Position numbers and translations under genes: made by a program
Part shown: piece after piece, positions 18,261 to 26,161 of the stretch
Layout of the letters: each line of letters starts with the position of its first letter
Numbering within the stretch: position 1 is the first letter of the stretch
The notes under the pieces: generated by a model
What the model saw: only the letters and a program-made list of their open reading frames with translations
The model's database searches: none
What the model was told of the DNA's origin: nothing
Assembly (NCBI RefSeq): GCF_036417355.1
Contig: NZ_CP143889.1
Coordinates: forward strand, 62,001 to 126,000
From: Akkermansia sp. RCC_12PD
Lineage (GTDB): Bacteria; Verrucomicrobiota; Verrucomicrobiia; Verrucomicrobiales; Akkermansiaceae
Direction of reading: 5' to 3'
DNA length: 64,000 bases

Positions 18261-19069
18261 CCCCGCATAAATGCAGCGTTCCCGGCCTCAACATCGGCTG
18301 CACCTCCTTCATCATCCCGGACTACTACGTTCCCGCCGTCAGGGAATGCGTCCGTTACGCGGACGATATTGCCCTGCTCCTGCTGGAGGCGGGAAGCAAG
18401 GGGGAAAGCCTCATCACCCCCGCGGAAATCAGGGAACTGGGCCGCATCGCCAGGGATGCGGGAGTAACGTGGAACATCCACCTGCCGACGGACGGAGGAT
18501 TCGCCACGCCCGAATCCTCCCTCCGGTACACGGAAAACATCATCCGCACCATTGAACTCACCCGGGAACTGGAACCTCATACCTGGGTCATGCACGTGGT
18601 CACAGACCACATCCCCGGACCGGACATGCGTCCGTACCTGACGGAGGAGGAAACGGAAAGAATCCTCCGCTCCCTGGAGCAAATCACGCCCTATCTGCCC
18701 GCACCGGAATACCTGGCTCTGGAAAACCTGGAACGCCATCCGACAGACTATCTGGACGGGCTGGTCGCCGCCACGGAACATTCCCGCTGCTTCGACATCG
18801 GCCATGTCTGGAAGGAAGGGCTGAAACCGGAGGAACTCCTTCCCCTCTGGCTGCCGGACATCCGCATGTGCCATCTGCACGGACTGGAAAAAAGGGACCA
18901 TAAATCCCTACACCACATGCCCGCCCCCGTGCTGGACGCCCTGCTCCACCCCATGTGGGACATCAGCTTCACCCCCCTCATCACGCTGGAAGTATTCAGT
19001 CTGGATGACTTCCTGAACTCCCACCAGGCCATACTGGAATCCTATCAACGCCATGTCTCCAAACACTGA
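18257..19069 (+). CDS. cbiR: Cobamide-remodelling hydrolase CbiR (AP endonuclease 2 / TIM-barrel superfamily)
   Basis: A 270-residue protein of the sugar-phosphate isomerase/epimerase-like TIM-barrel superfamily. CbiR, described from A. muciniphila, hydrolyses the phosphoribosyl linkage in the nucleotide loop of cobamides. It thereby removes the lower ligand so the corrinoid can be rebuilt with another base. Metal-site candidates are visible in the barrel strands: WNIHLPTDGG (about 74), HVVTDHIPG (about 110), ALENLERHP (about 157), DIGHVWKEG (about 178) and CHLHGLEKRDHKSLH (about 203). The gene overlaps cobS by 4 bases and cobU by 17, so it is firmly inside the salvage operon. The assignment combines the fold, the length and this context. 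Confidence 0.9.
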   Translation: MTPHKCSVPGLNIGCTSFIIPDYYVPAVRECVRYADDIALLLLEAGSKGESLITPAEIRELGRIARDAGVTWNIHLPTDGGFATPESSLRYTENIIRTIELTRELEPHTWVMHVVTDHIPGPDMRPYLTEEETERILRSLEQITPYLPAPEYLALENLERHPTDYLDGLVAATEHSRCFDIGHVWKEGLKPEELLPLWLPDIRMCHLHGLEKRDHKSLHHMPAPVLDALLHPMWDISFTPLITLEVFSLDDFLNSHQAILESYQRHVSKH

Positions 19070-19631
19070 CACCTCCAGCCCCCGCATGACGCTCGTCGTA
19101 GGGGGCACCAGAAGCGGCAAAAGCCAGTACTCTGAAAAAATCGCCTCCGGATTCGGGAAAAAAATCCTGTATGTTGCCACGGCGGAAGTCTGGTCCGGCT
19201 CCGGCTCCCTAGAATACCGCATCCTCAAGCACCGTGAACGCCGCCCGCAGGAATGGCCCACGCTGGAATGCCCGCGCAACGTGGCCGCCACCGTGCAGGC
19301 GTCCAGTCTGCTGGAACAGGTGGACGGCGTCATTCTGGAATGCGTCACCCTGCTTGCCTCCAACATCCTGTACGACCAGAAGGACCCTGCGGAATACCTT
19401 CCGTTCCAGGATGCCCTGATCCGGGAAATAGAAGCGTTGAAGGAACTCATTTCCCGGTCTCCCGTACCGTGGGTGCTCGTCTCTTCGGAAACCGGCATGG
19501 GCATTGTCCAGCCGGACCCGGAAACGCGCCACTACTGCGACGGTCTGGGCATCGCCAACCAGCTTCTGGCAAAAAGCGCGGATGAAGTCTACTTCATGGT
19601 GGCGGGGCTCCCCGTCACCGTGAAAAAGTGA
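19053..19631 (+). CDS. cobU: Adenosylcobinamide kinase / guanylyltransferase CobU
   Basis: A 192-residue bifunctional enzyme that phosphorylates adenosylcobinamide and then guanylylates it, activating the corrinoid for CobS. It has the P-loop GGTRSGKS (about 17-24), YVATAE (about 40-45) and the HRERRPQEWPTLE segment with the histidine that carries GMP (near 60). VILECVTLLASN is the Walker B-like strand. The protein ends in the family-typical GLPVTVKK. It overlaps cbiR by 17 bases and is the last gene of the operon. The kinase activity is what allows salvage of cobinamide produced by CbiR. Confidence 0.94.
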   Translation: MSPNTDTSSPRMTLVVGGTRSGKSQYSEKIASGFGKKILYVATAEVWSGSGSLEYRILKHRERRPQEWPTLECPRNVAATVQASSLLEQVDGVILECVTLLASNILYDQKDPAEYLPFQDALIREIEALKELISRSPVPWVLVSSETGMGIVQPDPETRHYCDGLGIANQLLAKSADEVYFMVAGLPVTVKK

Positions 19632-19804
19632 CTGATGCTCAACTCTTCAGCGCAATATACCTCAATACTCCCGGACAAATCCTGCCCAGCAGGAAATAGA
19701 TGCCGCTGAGAAAAACACGCCCGCACAAGTCATACCATTCACAGAACTGTGATGAGTGGAAATATGCTGGATCATCGTGAAAAGCATGTCCAGAGTCCGC
19801 ATAA
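19632..19804. other. Intergenic, nothing recognised
   Basis: The stretch separates cobU from the decayed barrel gene. I see no terminator with a convincing U-tract and no coding frame. Confidence 0.4.
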
Positions 19805-20085
19805 TCTCCATCCTTGGACTTTACTCCATTACCTGCACCGGATAAGGACGGTCTGATGCCCGCACTCTACCACCGCGATCTGCGCGGAGAAAACAGCGTG
19901 GGCATCGACGGCTACTTCACCTATGGCCTCATGGACAACGACGCGGACGGCACGCCCAGCTCGTCAACGCCGGGCTGAACTGGGCCATCTCCGGCGCCTG
20001 GAGCGCCGGGGCCTTCTATCATCTGGAATGCCGGGAAAACATGACCAACCAGAACGTCACCGCCACCGTGCGCTATTCGTTCTGA
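19805..20085 (+). pseudogene. Frameshifted 3' remnant of an outer-membrane barrel protein
   Basis: One frame reads DGLMPALYHRDLRGENSVG then GIDGYFTYGLMDNDADG and stops shortly after (about 19970). A second frame continues with AQLVNAGLNWAISGAWSAG, FYHLECREN and the end VTATVRYSF. The pieces join naturally if a single-base frameshift near 19955 is repaired. The C-terminal Phe and amphipathic strands resemble the end of an outer-membrane barrel or autotransporter. There is no start or signal peptide upstream and a stop lies at 19802. A perfect terminator follows. I interpret it as the surviving tail of a larger deleted gene. Confidence 0.65.
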
Positions 20086-20102
20086 TTATTTTGAAAAGTC
20101 AC

Positions 20103-20137
20103 ACGGAGGGAATCCACAGCGGATTCCCTCCGTTTTT
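20103..20137 (+). terminator. Rho-independent terminator
   Basis: A perfect 13-bp stem, ACGGAGGGAATCC (20103-20115) with GGATTCCCTCCGT (20121-20133), has a 5-base loop and is followed by T residues. Confidence 0.92.
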
Positions 20138-20216
20138 CCGAAACGGCCCCACATTCATTCCACAGTAAATTCTTGACTCTCTCTGCCGGTTGATGCTTAA
20201 TCCCTGCACTGCATAT

Positions 20217-20299
20217 GCCGACGTGGCGGAATGGTAGACGCGCTCGACTCAAAATCGAGTTCCAAAAGAGTGTGGGTTCGAGTCCCACCGTCGGTACCA
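20217..20299 (+). tRNA. tRNA-Leu (anticodon CAA)
   Basis: The cloverleaf is readable. The acceptor arms are GCCGACG (20217-20223) and CGTCGGT (20289-20295), with encoded ACCA. The anticodon stem is CTCGA/TCGAG around the loop CTCAAAA, giving anticodon CAA, which reads UUG. The T arm is GTGGG-TTCGAGT-CCCAC. A class II variable arm is present but short. A terminator follows directly. The gene marks the left border of the AT-richer accessory block with phage-like genes. Confidence 0.93.
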
Positions 20300-20309
20300 A
20301 CTTTTCCAT

Positions 20310-20346
20310 ATCGCAAGTTACTGTTTATCAGTGCTTGCGATTTTTT
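20310..20346 (+). terminator. Terminator of tRNA-Leu
   Basis: An 8-bp stem, ATCGCAAG (20310-20317) with CTTGCGAT (20334-20341), is followed by a run of T. A degenerate second copy of this hairpin occurs near 23165-23205 at the start of the duplicated module. Confidence 0.85.
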
Positions 20347-20423
20347 CTTTCTTGAAAGTGCAAGACAGATTGCAAGACACGAAAACGGGTTTTAAAGGCA
20401 TTGTCTTGCAGGGAAAGGGTATC

Positions 20424-20455
20424 AAAAGCCCTCCCCCGTGTGAACAGGAGAGGGC
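20424..20455 (-). terminator. Terminator of the fibre module, copy A
   Basis: The inverted repeat GCCCTC (20428-20433) with GAGGGC (20450-20455) is followed on the minus strand by TTTTGAT. It lies just beyond the stop of the pseudogene ending at 20484. Confidence 0.6.
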
Positions 20456-20483
20456 CGGCAAGTGTCTCCGTGCAGGAAACGGT

Positions 20484-20955
20484 TCAGACAAGGCCGACGA
20501 GGCGGTTGTACTTGCGGTTGGCTTCCATGTGCCGGGGATGGGGCGGGTCATCCAGAGCGGCATAGTCCGGGTGGTTGGGATCCGTGAGCATGGCGTGGGC
20601 TTCTTCCGCGTTGCTGCGGCCAGGAGCGGCGTTCTTAGCACCCACAAAGGAGTCTTCCCCAGTGGCGCTCATCAGCGCGTGCAGGAGCTTAAATCCCTTG
20701 GGGGATTGCAGTGGAGCCATGTCTTCCGCTGTGAGTCCCGCCTTGACCTCCGTGCGGTCCGGCGTCACGTCCACGGAGTGCCCGCAGCCGCCCAGCAGCG
20801 CGGACGCCGCATAGGCCGCCCCCCGCCAGGACCACCCACAGGAGGCGTTCCCACCATTTCAGGCCGGTTTTGGCTTTGCTTTTTTCGTAGGCATCTTTTA
20901 TGCCCTGCTTCCCCGCCTCAAGGGCGGCCTTCTTTTGTTCTTCCCTGATGTTCAT
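20484..20955 (-). pseudogene. Small membrane protein of the fibre module, broken by a G-tract frameshift
   Basis: Frame 1 begins MNIREEQKKAALEAGKQGIK and runs into a membrane segment (WWERLLWVVLAG). Frame 2 continues as AAYAASALLGGCGHSVDVTP and ends NRKYNRLVGLV. The switch coincides with a run of six G on the coding strand near 20820. Removing one G restores a single open frame of about 155 residues with a charged N-terminus, one membrane helix with a GGCG end and a soluble C-terminus. It may be a real inactivation, a slippage (phase-variable) tract or a sequencing error. No function is recognised. Position after the fibre gene suggests a phage-derived accessory protein. Confidence 0.6.
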
Positions 20956-20984
20956 ATATTTCTATTCTTGTAAGATATTCATAG

Positions 20985-22172
20985 TCATTTTGCCGGCCAA
21001 TTATCGAAAACGCCCGTGCTAGAATAACGCTCCAATCCGCTATGAAGAATATTCGCTCGCCCAACAACCACACTATGTTTCAACGTATCGTTTGCCCAAA
21101 ACAAAACTCCGGCTCTGAAACCGTATGCAATTCCCGTATACTCGGCAATTTTAATCCATTTCCTGGAATTATGGGTATTGTCAGCCATAATCACCACACT
21201 GCCGTTCCTGCTCCCCGGCACGCAAACGAATTTTTTATATGTGGAGAAATTTTCCCCACCATAAGCGGGCCATTGGATCATATCGTGGTAGTTATCCCGA
21301 AATACATGCAAATGCTGATTAGTCACCATAAAAACTTGGAAATCGAGTCCCTTAAAATCTGGCTTGAAATCTGGCGATATCACTTCATCATAAGGATGGT
21401 GGTGCAAATTAAAATTGGTATCATCCCCAAAATTCCAATAACATGCAACTCCCGCGAGCTGATGATTGCTCGTGCAGCCAATAGTGCTCACTCCCGCGGA
21501 AAAAACATCCGCGCGCGGGCTAAACTGAGCAAAACCACCCGGCAAGTCGTTATTTCTCAGATTGTAATTGATACGTCGCCTGCCTGAATCGGTTCCATTT
21601 ACAAAGGAAAAAGATTCAACATTGTCGGACTTTTTTGAAAATCCTTGACTATCTTCATCGTGTACGTCGCCAAGAAGCGCATAGGCATTGTCCATTTCGG
21701 CGGCAGCCAAAAGCTGCAACAAAGATAGCCCATTTATCGTCAAATCATTATTGACTGCTATAGGCCCATTGAACGTTTCAGTTCCCTCGTGCGTGTTGTC
21801 GCCCGTGAAGGTATTGGACGCTCCCGGAATGTTGCTTGCAGCATTCCAAGCAGTACGTTCTTCCTCCGTGATGTGCACGGTTGTGTTCTCGGTGTGCTCG
21901 TCCAGCCCATCCTGCGTGGCCACCACGGCTCCCTTCGTATTCCGCGCATTCCATTTCTCCTTTTCTTCCTGGCTGACATGAACCGTCGTGTTGGTTTCGT
22001 GGGCCGTGAACGTGCCCGTATCCACCTTGCCGGAAAGGGAGGACGCATCCGCCTTGGCATTCCAGGCAGTGCGTTCTTCCTCCGTAAGATGTATCGTCTT
22101 ATCTTCTGCATGGCCGGCAAAGTCACTCTGCGCTGCCACCAGAACTCCGTTTACTGTATTAATGCTATTCAT
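20985..22172 (-). CDS. Phage tail-fibre-like protein with tandem HLTEEERTAWNAK-type repeats (copy A)
   Basis: A 395-residue protein. The first 120 residues hold three copies of a roughly 35-residue repeat with cores TIHLTEEERTAWNAK, TVHVSQEEKEKWNAR and TVHITEEERTAWNAA. Such repeats are common in phage tail fibres and fibre-derived proteins. The middle (NTHEGTETFNGPIAVNNDLT) looks beta-helical or fibrous. The last 200 residues form a Trp/Tyr/His-rich globular region that could be a receptor-binding tip. There is no signal peptide. It is a paralogue of the protein at 23450-24097, sharing the start (NTVNGV) and repeat 1. The locus lacks capsid, tail-sheath or lysis genes, so it is a remnant or a domesticated module. 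Confidence 0.65.
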   Translation of the reverse strand: MNSINTVNGVLVAAQSDFAGHAEDKTIHLTEEERTAWNAKADASSLSGKVDTGTFTAHETNTTVHVSQEEKEKWNARNTKGAVVATQDGLDEHTENTTVHITEEERTAWNAASNIPGASNTFTGDNTHEGTETFNGPIAVNNDLTINGLSLLQLLAAAEMDNAYALLGDVHDEDSQGFSKKSDNVESFSFVNGTDSGRRRINYNLRNNDLPGGFAQFSPRADVFSAGVSTIGCTSNHQLAGVACYWNFGDDTNFNLHHHPYDEVISPDFKPDFKGLDFQVFMVTNQHLHVFRDNYHDMIQWPAYGGENFSTYKKFVCVPGSRNGSVVIMADNTHNSRKWIKIAEYTGIAYGFRAGVLFWANDTLKHSVVVGRANILHSGLERYSSTGVFDNWPAK

Positions 22173-22178
22173 TATTAT

Positions 22179-22495
22179 TTATTGTTTGTTATAAAGTAGT
22201 TGAACAACTCCACTGCCGTCCCGTCCACGATCGTGAACTGCGAATAATCCCGACTGGAGATAAGCCTGCGTCCTCCCCTGGGCATTGACTGCTTCCACGG
22301 TCAACATGACTGCATTCCTGGATTCCAGAGATAGTTCTCCTTCCTCCACAGGCGAGCTGATGATCCGGTCCGGCCATACCGCTATTTGAATTTTTTCCGA
22401 TTCTCTGGATAAAACGTCAATGTGTGAAACCACTTCAAAAAAGTTTCCGTCTGTTTCACAGAAATATCATCCTGTGTGAAACGTTGTGACTGACA
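22179..22495 (-). pseudogene. Gene preceding fibre copy A, probably frameshifted
   Basis: An open frame from 22433 reads EKIQIAVWPDRIISSPVEEG and ends GVVQLLYNKQ, six bases before the fibre start. Upstream, another frame encodes QRFTQDDISVKQTET. The same block, QHKRFMQDDISAGETETF, precedes fibre copy B. The natural reading frame therefore starts above 22433 and is interrupted by a frameshift near 22440. A start at the GTG at 22433 with an intact 84-residue product is the alternative. Function not recognised. Confidence 0.5.
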
Positions 22496-22596
22496 AATCC
22501 GTCTCCATCCGGGAAAATGGCCGGCATGATGAACTTATCCCATACACCGGGCGTGGGGAGCTGTATCTGTAATTTTTCTTTATCCCTATTTTCCAA

Positions 22597-22839
22597 TCAG
22601 TTAATTGTGCTGTATAAGTCTGTATTATTCGTCCAGAATAGCCTCTCCATAGTAACGCAGCGTATTAATAACGTCCTCCCATTCCCTTTTGGCAAATATA
22701 AACTCCTATCAGAAATTTCCCCGGACTGGACCAAACCAAAGAACTCCGGAAGAATCTTGTAGGAAGCGAGGTACTCGGTTCCTTCGTCAAAACCCGCCGG
22801 CCACGCCCTAGAATACTTTGCAGTACCAGGCACGGCCAT
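22597..22839 (-). CDS. Small unidentified protein in the fibre block
   Basis: An 80-residue open frame beginning MAVPGTAKYSRAWPAGFDEG. It has a protein-like composition (EYLASYKILPEFFGLVQSGE) and no recognised domain. It lies between the two copies of the duplicated module and has the same orientation as the fibres. It could be the tail of a larger decayed gene, because the same frame upstream carries two stops before the next small open frame at 22921. Confidence 0.35.
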   Translation of the reverse strand: MAVPGTAKYSRAWPAGFDEGTEYLASYKILPEFFGLVQSGEISDRSLYLPKGNGRTLLIRCVTMERLFWTNNTDLYSTIN

Positions 22840-22920
22840 TCTCCCTCAATCCAAAAATCTGTGGAATGGAAAAGGAATGGCTGGAATGGGTAATAAAACC
22901 GGGCGCCCGATCCCATCGGG

Positions 22921-23118
22921 TCAGCCGAACAAACACGGTGTATTGATTGCCAGAGGATACACTGATCCTGGCTTCAATCCATACTTCACATAATCTTCAG
23001 GTACGGCAAAGAGGCCTTCATCCAATTTCCTGTAATCCGGACTGAAAACAATATTGCTGAAAGCAAGTGAAACAAAATTATTATTCCCGGCCAAGATCCC
23101 ACGAAATAGGAATGACAC
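22921..23118 (-). CDS. Small unidentified protein or gene fragment in the fibre block
   Basis: A 65-residue frame, with VFSPDYRKLDEGLFAVPEDY and GLKPGSVYPLAINTP. The composition suggests a real or formerly real protein rather than a chance frame, and it is in frame with the 22597 fragment apart from two TGA stops. No family recognised. Probably a remnant. Confidence 0.35.
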   Translation of the reverse strand: MSFLFRGILAGNNNFVSLAFSNIVFSPDYRKLDEGLFAVPEDYVKYGLKPGSVYPLAINTPCLFG

Positions 23119-23449
23119 AGCTGGTCAGACCTTATAGGAGTTGTTCTCGCAGTCTCGACTTTCTCCCGGCACAAGTTATTGTTTATCAGCAATTGTAGTT
23201 TTTACTTTCAGACACTGCAGTACATGGAGACTATTTTTATCAACACTAAACCGGGATATATGCGGAGATGAAAGGCCCTTCCCTGCGTGAACAGAAAAGA
23301 GCAGCAAGAAAGTGTCTCCATGTTCAAAACGGAGCAGACAAGACTAGAGACGGCTGCATTTACCGCTGGCTTCCGTATGGATAGTATTCATGTCGTGTAA
23401 AGTATCGGTTCTTTCTACATGGAATATGACATGAATATGGAAAAGGACG

Positions 23450-24097
23450 TCATGATTTTATAACGCCTGAGGATACCATAACACCTGTCAAGAGACTAAG
23501 CGATCCGTCAGCCCAGTGGGAACCGTCTTGGTGGCCCAAGTAGAATGTGTTCACACGCACAGAAAAGTATTGTGAGTTAACTGCTACGCCATCCTTCCCG
23601 GAAATCGTGACACCTGAACAGGCGTCGCTTAAAATGATATTGCCCTCCGTTTCCACCACAAAGGCGCGTCCGTTTACTCGAACAAAACTCTCGCCTTCTC
23701 CCCCCAAATAAATATCACCTTCACGTGAGGCCAGTACGGGAAAGCCTTTCTCATTGCGCAAATTGATCGGCCCCTGGTAATTGCCCAAATCAACCGTAGA
23801 TCCATGTGCAGCCACATATTCGGCAACATATGTCTCCATCTCGGCACGCGAAACGCTGCTGGCCGCTGCGGAGTTCCATCTTTCACGCTCTTCATCGGTG
23901 ATATGAACCGTAGCATCGGTCTTGTGAACCGTAAAGGTATCCACATCCACTTTGGATGCCAGTTCGGAAGTATCCGCCTTGGCATTCCATATGGTACGTT
24001 CTTCTTCTGTCAGATGAATGGTTTTGCTCTTCGCATGATTGATAAAATCACTCTCTGCTACCAGCGGAATTCCATTTACCGTATTCATTCTCTTCAT
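23450..24097 (-). CDS. Phage tail-fibre-like protein (copy B)
   Basis: A 215-residue paralogue of the copy A fibre. It begins MKRMNTVNGIPLVAESDF and has two repeat units with cores TIHLTEEERTIWNAK and TVHITDEERERWNSA. It then has a different C-terminal half (YQGPINLRNEKGFPVLASRE) that looks like a collar/beta-structure fibre segment ending in LLTGVMVSSGVIKS. The shared N-terminus with a replaced C-terminus is the usual pattern of fibre modules that swap receptor-binding ends. No chaperone gene is recognised. Confidence 0.6.
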   Translation of the reverse strand: MKRMNTVNGIPLVAESDFINHAKSKTIHLTEEERTIWNAKADTSELASKVDVDTFTVHKTDATVHITDEERERWNSAAASSVSRAEMETYVAEYVAAHGSTVDLGNYQGPINLRNEKGFPVLASREGDIYLGGEGESFVRVNGRAFVVETEGNIILSDACSGVTISGKDGVAVNSQYFSVRVNTFYLGHQDGSHWADGSLSLLTGVMVSSGVIKS

Positions 24098-24109
24098 GAT
24101 TATTTTCTA

Positions 24110-24440
24110 TTATTATTATAAAGTAGTGGGAAAACACCACGCCCGCTTCATCATCATGGCAGATTCCGAATAATCCTCATCAGTGAAAAGTATATCCTTT
24201 TCCTGAATCGATTGACTCGACTAACTGATAGAATTAATTGGTTCACTGGTTTCTGAAAGGGATTCTTCCCTTCCGGTGTTAAAATTATCTTGAATCAGCC
24301 AAATTCAGACTTGGAATGCTTTCCATTCGCCGGATGAAACGGCATGGAGTAATGCCACTTCTCTAAAAGTCTCTGTCTCTCCCGCGGAAATATCATCCTG
24401 CATAAAACGTTTATGCTGGATGAATCTGCAGGACTGCACT
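24110..24440 (-). pseudogene. Degenerate counterpart of the 22179-22495 gene (copy B)
   Basis: Read on the minus strand one frame gives QHKRFMQDDISAGETETF and a stop soon after. Near the fibre start another frame gives GLFGICHDDEAGVVFSHYF, matching GLFAVHDRGRDGSGVVQLLY of copy A. The middle of the gene is lost or scrambled. The match in coding frame at both ends shows it was once the same gene. Confidence 0.55.
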
Positions 24441-25012
24441 TATTCAAATAAAAAACTGTAAATTCACTTCGAATGCGGGAAGCCACTCAAATTTCCCAGG
24501 ACTTCAGCAATTCCCGGCGCAAACATACCGTGCAATCTTTAATGGCCGTGATAGGCCACGTCTCTTTTTTTGACAGCCTCCTCACCACATGGAAACGCTG
24601 TATCATGATGTCCGTTCTCTTCTCCATCTTCAGCTGCCGTCCCGGGCCTTGAGCAGAATGGACTTCACCGGGATAGTTGCTCTAAAATCAGATCGTGCAA
24701 ATCCCCTTGGAAAAGCCATGTCTGGAAATCGTTCAAAAACGGAACTATCTGCGCAGGTAAAACACAAATTAGGGACAAATAATTACAACACTCTTGAAAT
24801 AAGAACATTAAAAATAATTTCACTTCATTTCTCTTTTTCCCAAGAGATATAGTAATTCATTAAACAAAAACATTATAGGGAATTTCCCGGGAATTCTCTA
24901 CCGAATAAAAAAGACCAGACTCCATAATAATCTGAATATTTGACAGAGAAAGAATGTCTTATCAATATGCGGACGACGCAGACAGGCCTTTCCTGCCTTC
25001 CCGGCTCAACAA
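24441..25012. other. AT-rich intergenic region, no supported gene
   Basis: About 570 bases between the fibre block and the regulator gene. A plus-strand frame at 24589-24852 has no protein character. Base composition is clearly more AT-rich than the flanking core genes. Confidence 0.45.
24940..24968 (+). promoter_or_regulatory. Candidate promoter of the GntR/LacI-type regulator
   Basis: TTGACA at 24940-24945 and CAATAT at 24963-24968 are separated by 17 bases, about 45 bases upstream of the ATG at 25013. The -10 box is a weak match. Confidence 0.3.
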
Positions 25013-26161
25013 ATGGCTCGAATTCCCGTGTTTCAAGAAGTACTAGAAGAATATATGAATCCAGCACCAGCCCTTTCATTGGCAGAAAATGTGGCCAATA
25101 AAATCAAGCAAATGATTCTTAGCGGAAGCCTGGTCAACGTATTGCCCGGAGAGCGGGAGCTGGGCAACAGATTATCCGTGGGCCGGGAAACGGTCAGGAA
25201 GGCATTGACCATTCTGGAAAAAGAAAACTGGATTGCCCCTGCACGGATCAAGGTGCCGAGACGTATTCTGAAAGCCGCCACAGACAACATGGGGCCGGAC
25301 GCCTGCTCCTTCCCTGCCCAGGAAAAGAAAGCCACGATCGGTTTCCTGACCTCCCAGCCGCTTAAAAGACTGGCGCAAAGCGTCCTGGTAGAAGTGTACA
25401 CCATCCTGAAAATTCTGGAGGAAGACGGAATCAGCGTGCGCATCTTTGAAGCTCCCTGGCTTCTGGGCAACAATCCGGACAAACGGCTTGCCAAGCTGGT
25501 AGGCAAATCGGAATGCGTCTGTTGGATTCTCCACCGTTCCTCGGAGCAATCCCAGCTCTGGTTCAAGACGCACGGCATTCCCTGCATTGTCCGCGGCACT
25601 TCCTATCAAAGCAGCAACCTGCCCTATCTGGACCGTCACTGGGCCGCTACCACCCATCATGCGGCACGGCATTTATGGAACAAGGGGCACAGAACCGTAG
25701 GGCTGTGCCTTCCGCCGGACCCTTTGAAAGGCCATCACCTGATGCAGAAAGGCTTCTTCGGTTTTTCGGAACAGGGCTGGAACCCCGTCCTGATTCCCAC
25801 TCCGTTTGAAACCCCCGCTTTCTTCGAACACCTGACCAAGGCTTTCAAGGAGCATCCGGACATGTCCGCCCTAGTGACTACGCGCGGCAACCAGATCATT
25901 CCCATCCTTTCCTATGTGGAGGCCCGCCAGTTGAGTATTCCCGGCCAGCTCAGCCTGGTAAGCCTGACATATGAGCCTTTCATGGAACGGCTGTTCCCCG
26001 CCATTACCTATTACGAGGAAAATTCCACCAAAACGGTCCACAAGCTCATCCGGATGCTCCGTTCGCTGATCTCCGGCAAACATCTCAAAAACATCTCCGT
26101 CATTCCGGAACTCCATCCGGGGCAGTCCGTCATCCAGCGGCCCGTGCCGGCATCCTCCTGA
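25013..26161 (+). CDS. Transcriptional regulator: GntR-type DNA-binding domain with LacI-type sensor domain
   Basis: A 382-residue regulator. Residues about 20-85 form a winged helix of the GntR type (ENVANKIKQMILSGSL, PGERELGNRLSVGRETVRKALT). From about 105 a periplasmic-binding-protein-like sensor follows (KKATIGFLTSQPL, then HAARHLWNKGHRTVGLCLP and SIPGQLSLVSLTYEPF), as in AraR-like and LacI/GalR regulators. Such hybrids usually sense a sugar. An alternative start at 25055 (MNPAPALSL) also precedes the domain. The next gene, pfp, is 415 bases downstream and may or may not be a target. The gene borders the fibre block but its composition is like the core genome. Confidence 0.87.
   Translation: MARIPVFQEVLEEYMNPAPALSLAENVANKIKQMILSGSLVNVLPGERELGNRLSVGRETVRKALTILEKENWIAPARIKVPRRILKAATDNMGPDACSFPAQEKKATIGFLTSQPLKRLAQSVLVEVYTILKILEEDGISVRIFEAPWLLGNNPDKRLAKLVGKSECVCWILHRSSEQSQLWFKTHGIPCIVRGTSYQSSNLPYLDRHWAATTHHAARHLWNKGHRTVGLCLPPDPLKGHHLMQKGFFGFSEQGWNPVLIPTPFETPAFFEHLTKAFKEHPDMSALVTTRGNQIIPILSYVEARQLSIPGQLSLVSLTYEPFMERLFPAITYYEENSTKTVHKLIRMLRSLISGKHLKNISVIPELHPGQSVIQRPVPASS

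Larger units (their letters stand above)
23165..24440. repeat. Diverged second copy (B) of the 20310-22495 fibre module
   Basis: Collinear similarity with copy A is visible in at least four places. The tRNA-terminator hairpin (CAAGTTATTGTTTATCAG near 23165) matches CAAGTTACTGTTTATCAG near 20314. The end of the small membrane protein gene near 23330-23390 (GTGTCTCC, CAGACAAG, GGCTTCC) matches 20462-20530. The fibre N-terminus matches (NTVNGIPLVAESDF against NTVNGVLVAAQSDF). The gene preceding it matches at both ends (QDDIS and GLF..HD..GVV). Copy B is shorter, having lost most of the membrane-protein gene and the fibre tip. Confidence 0.75.

Noticed and set aside
24589-24852. 87-codon plus-strand open frame in the AT-rich region
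   Set aside because: No protein character, no ribosome binding site, and it stands in a region of gene decay.
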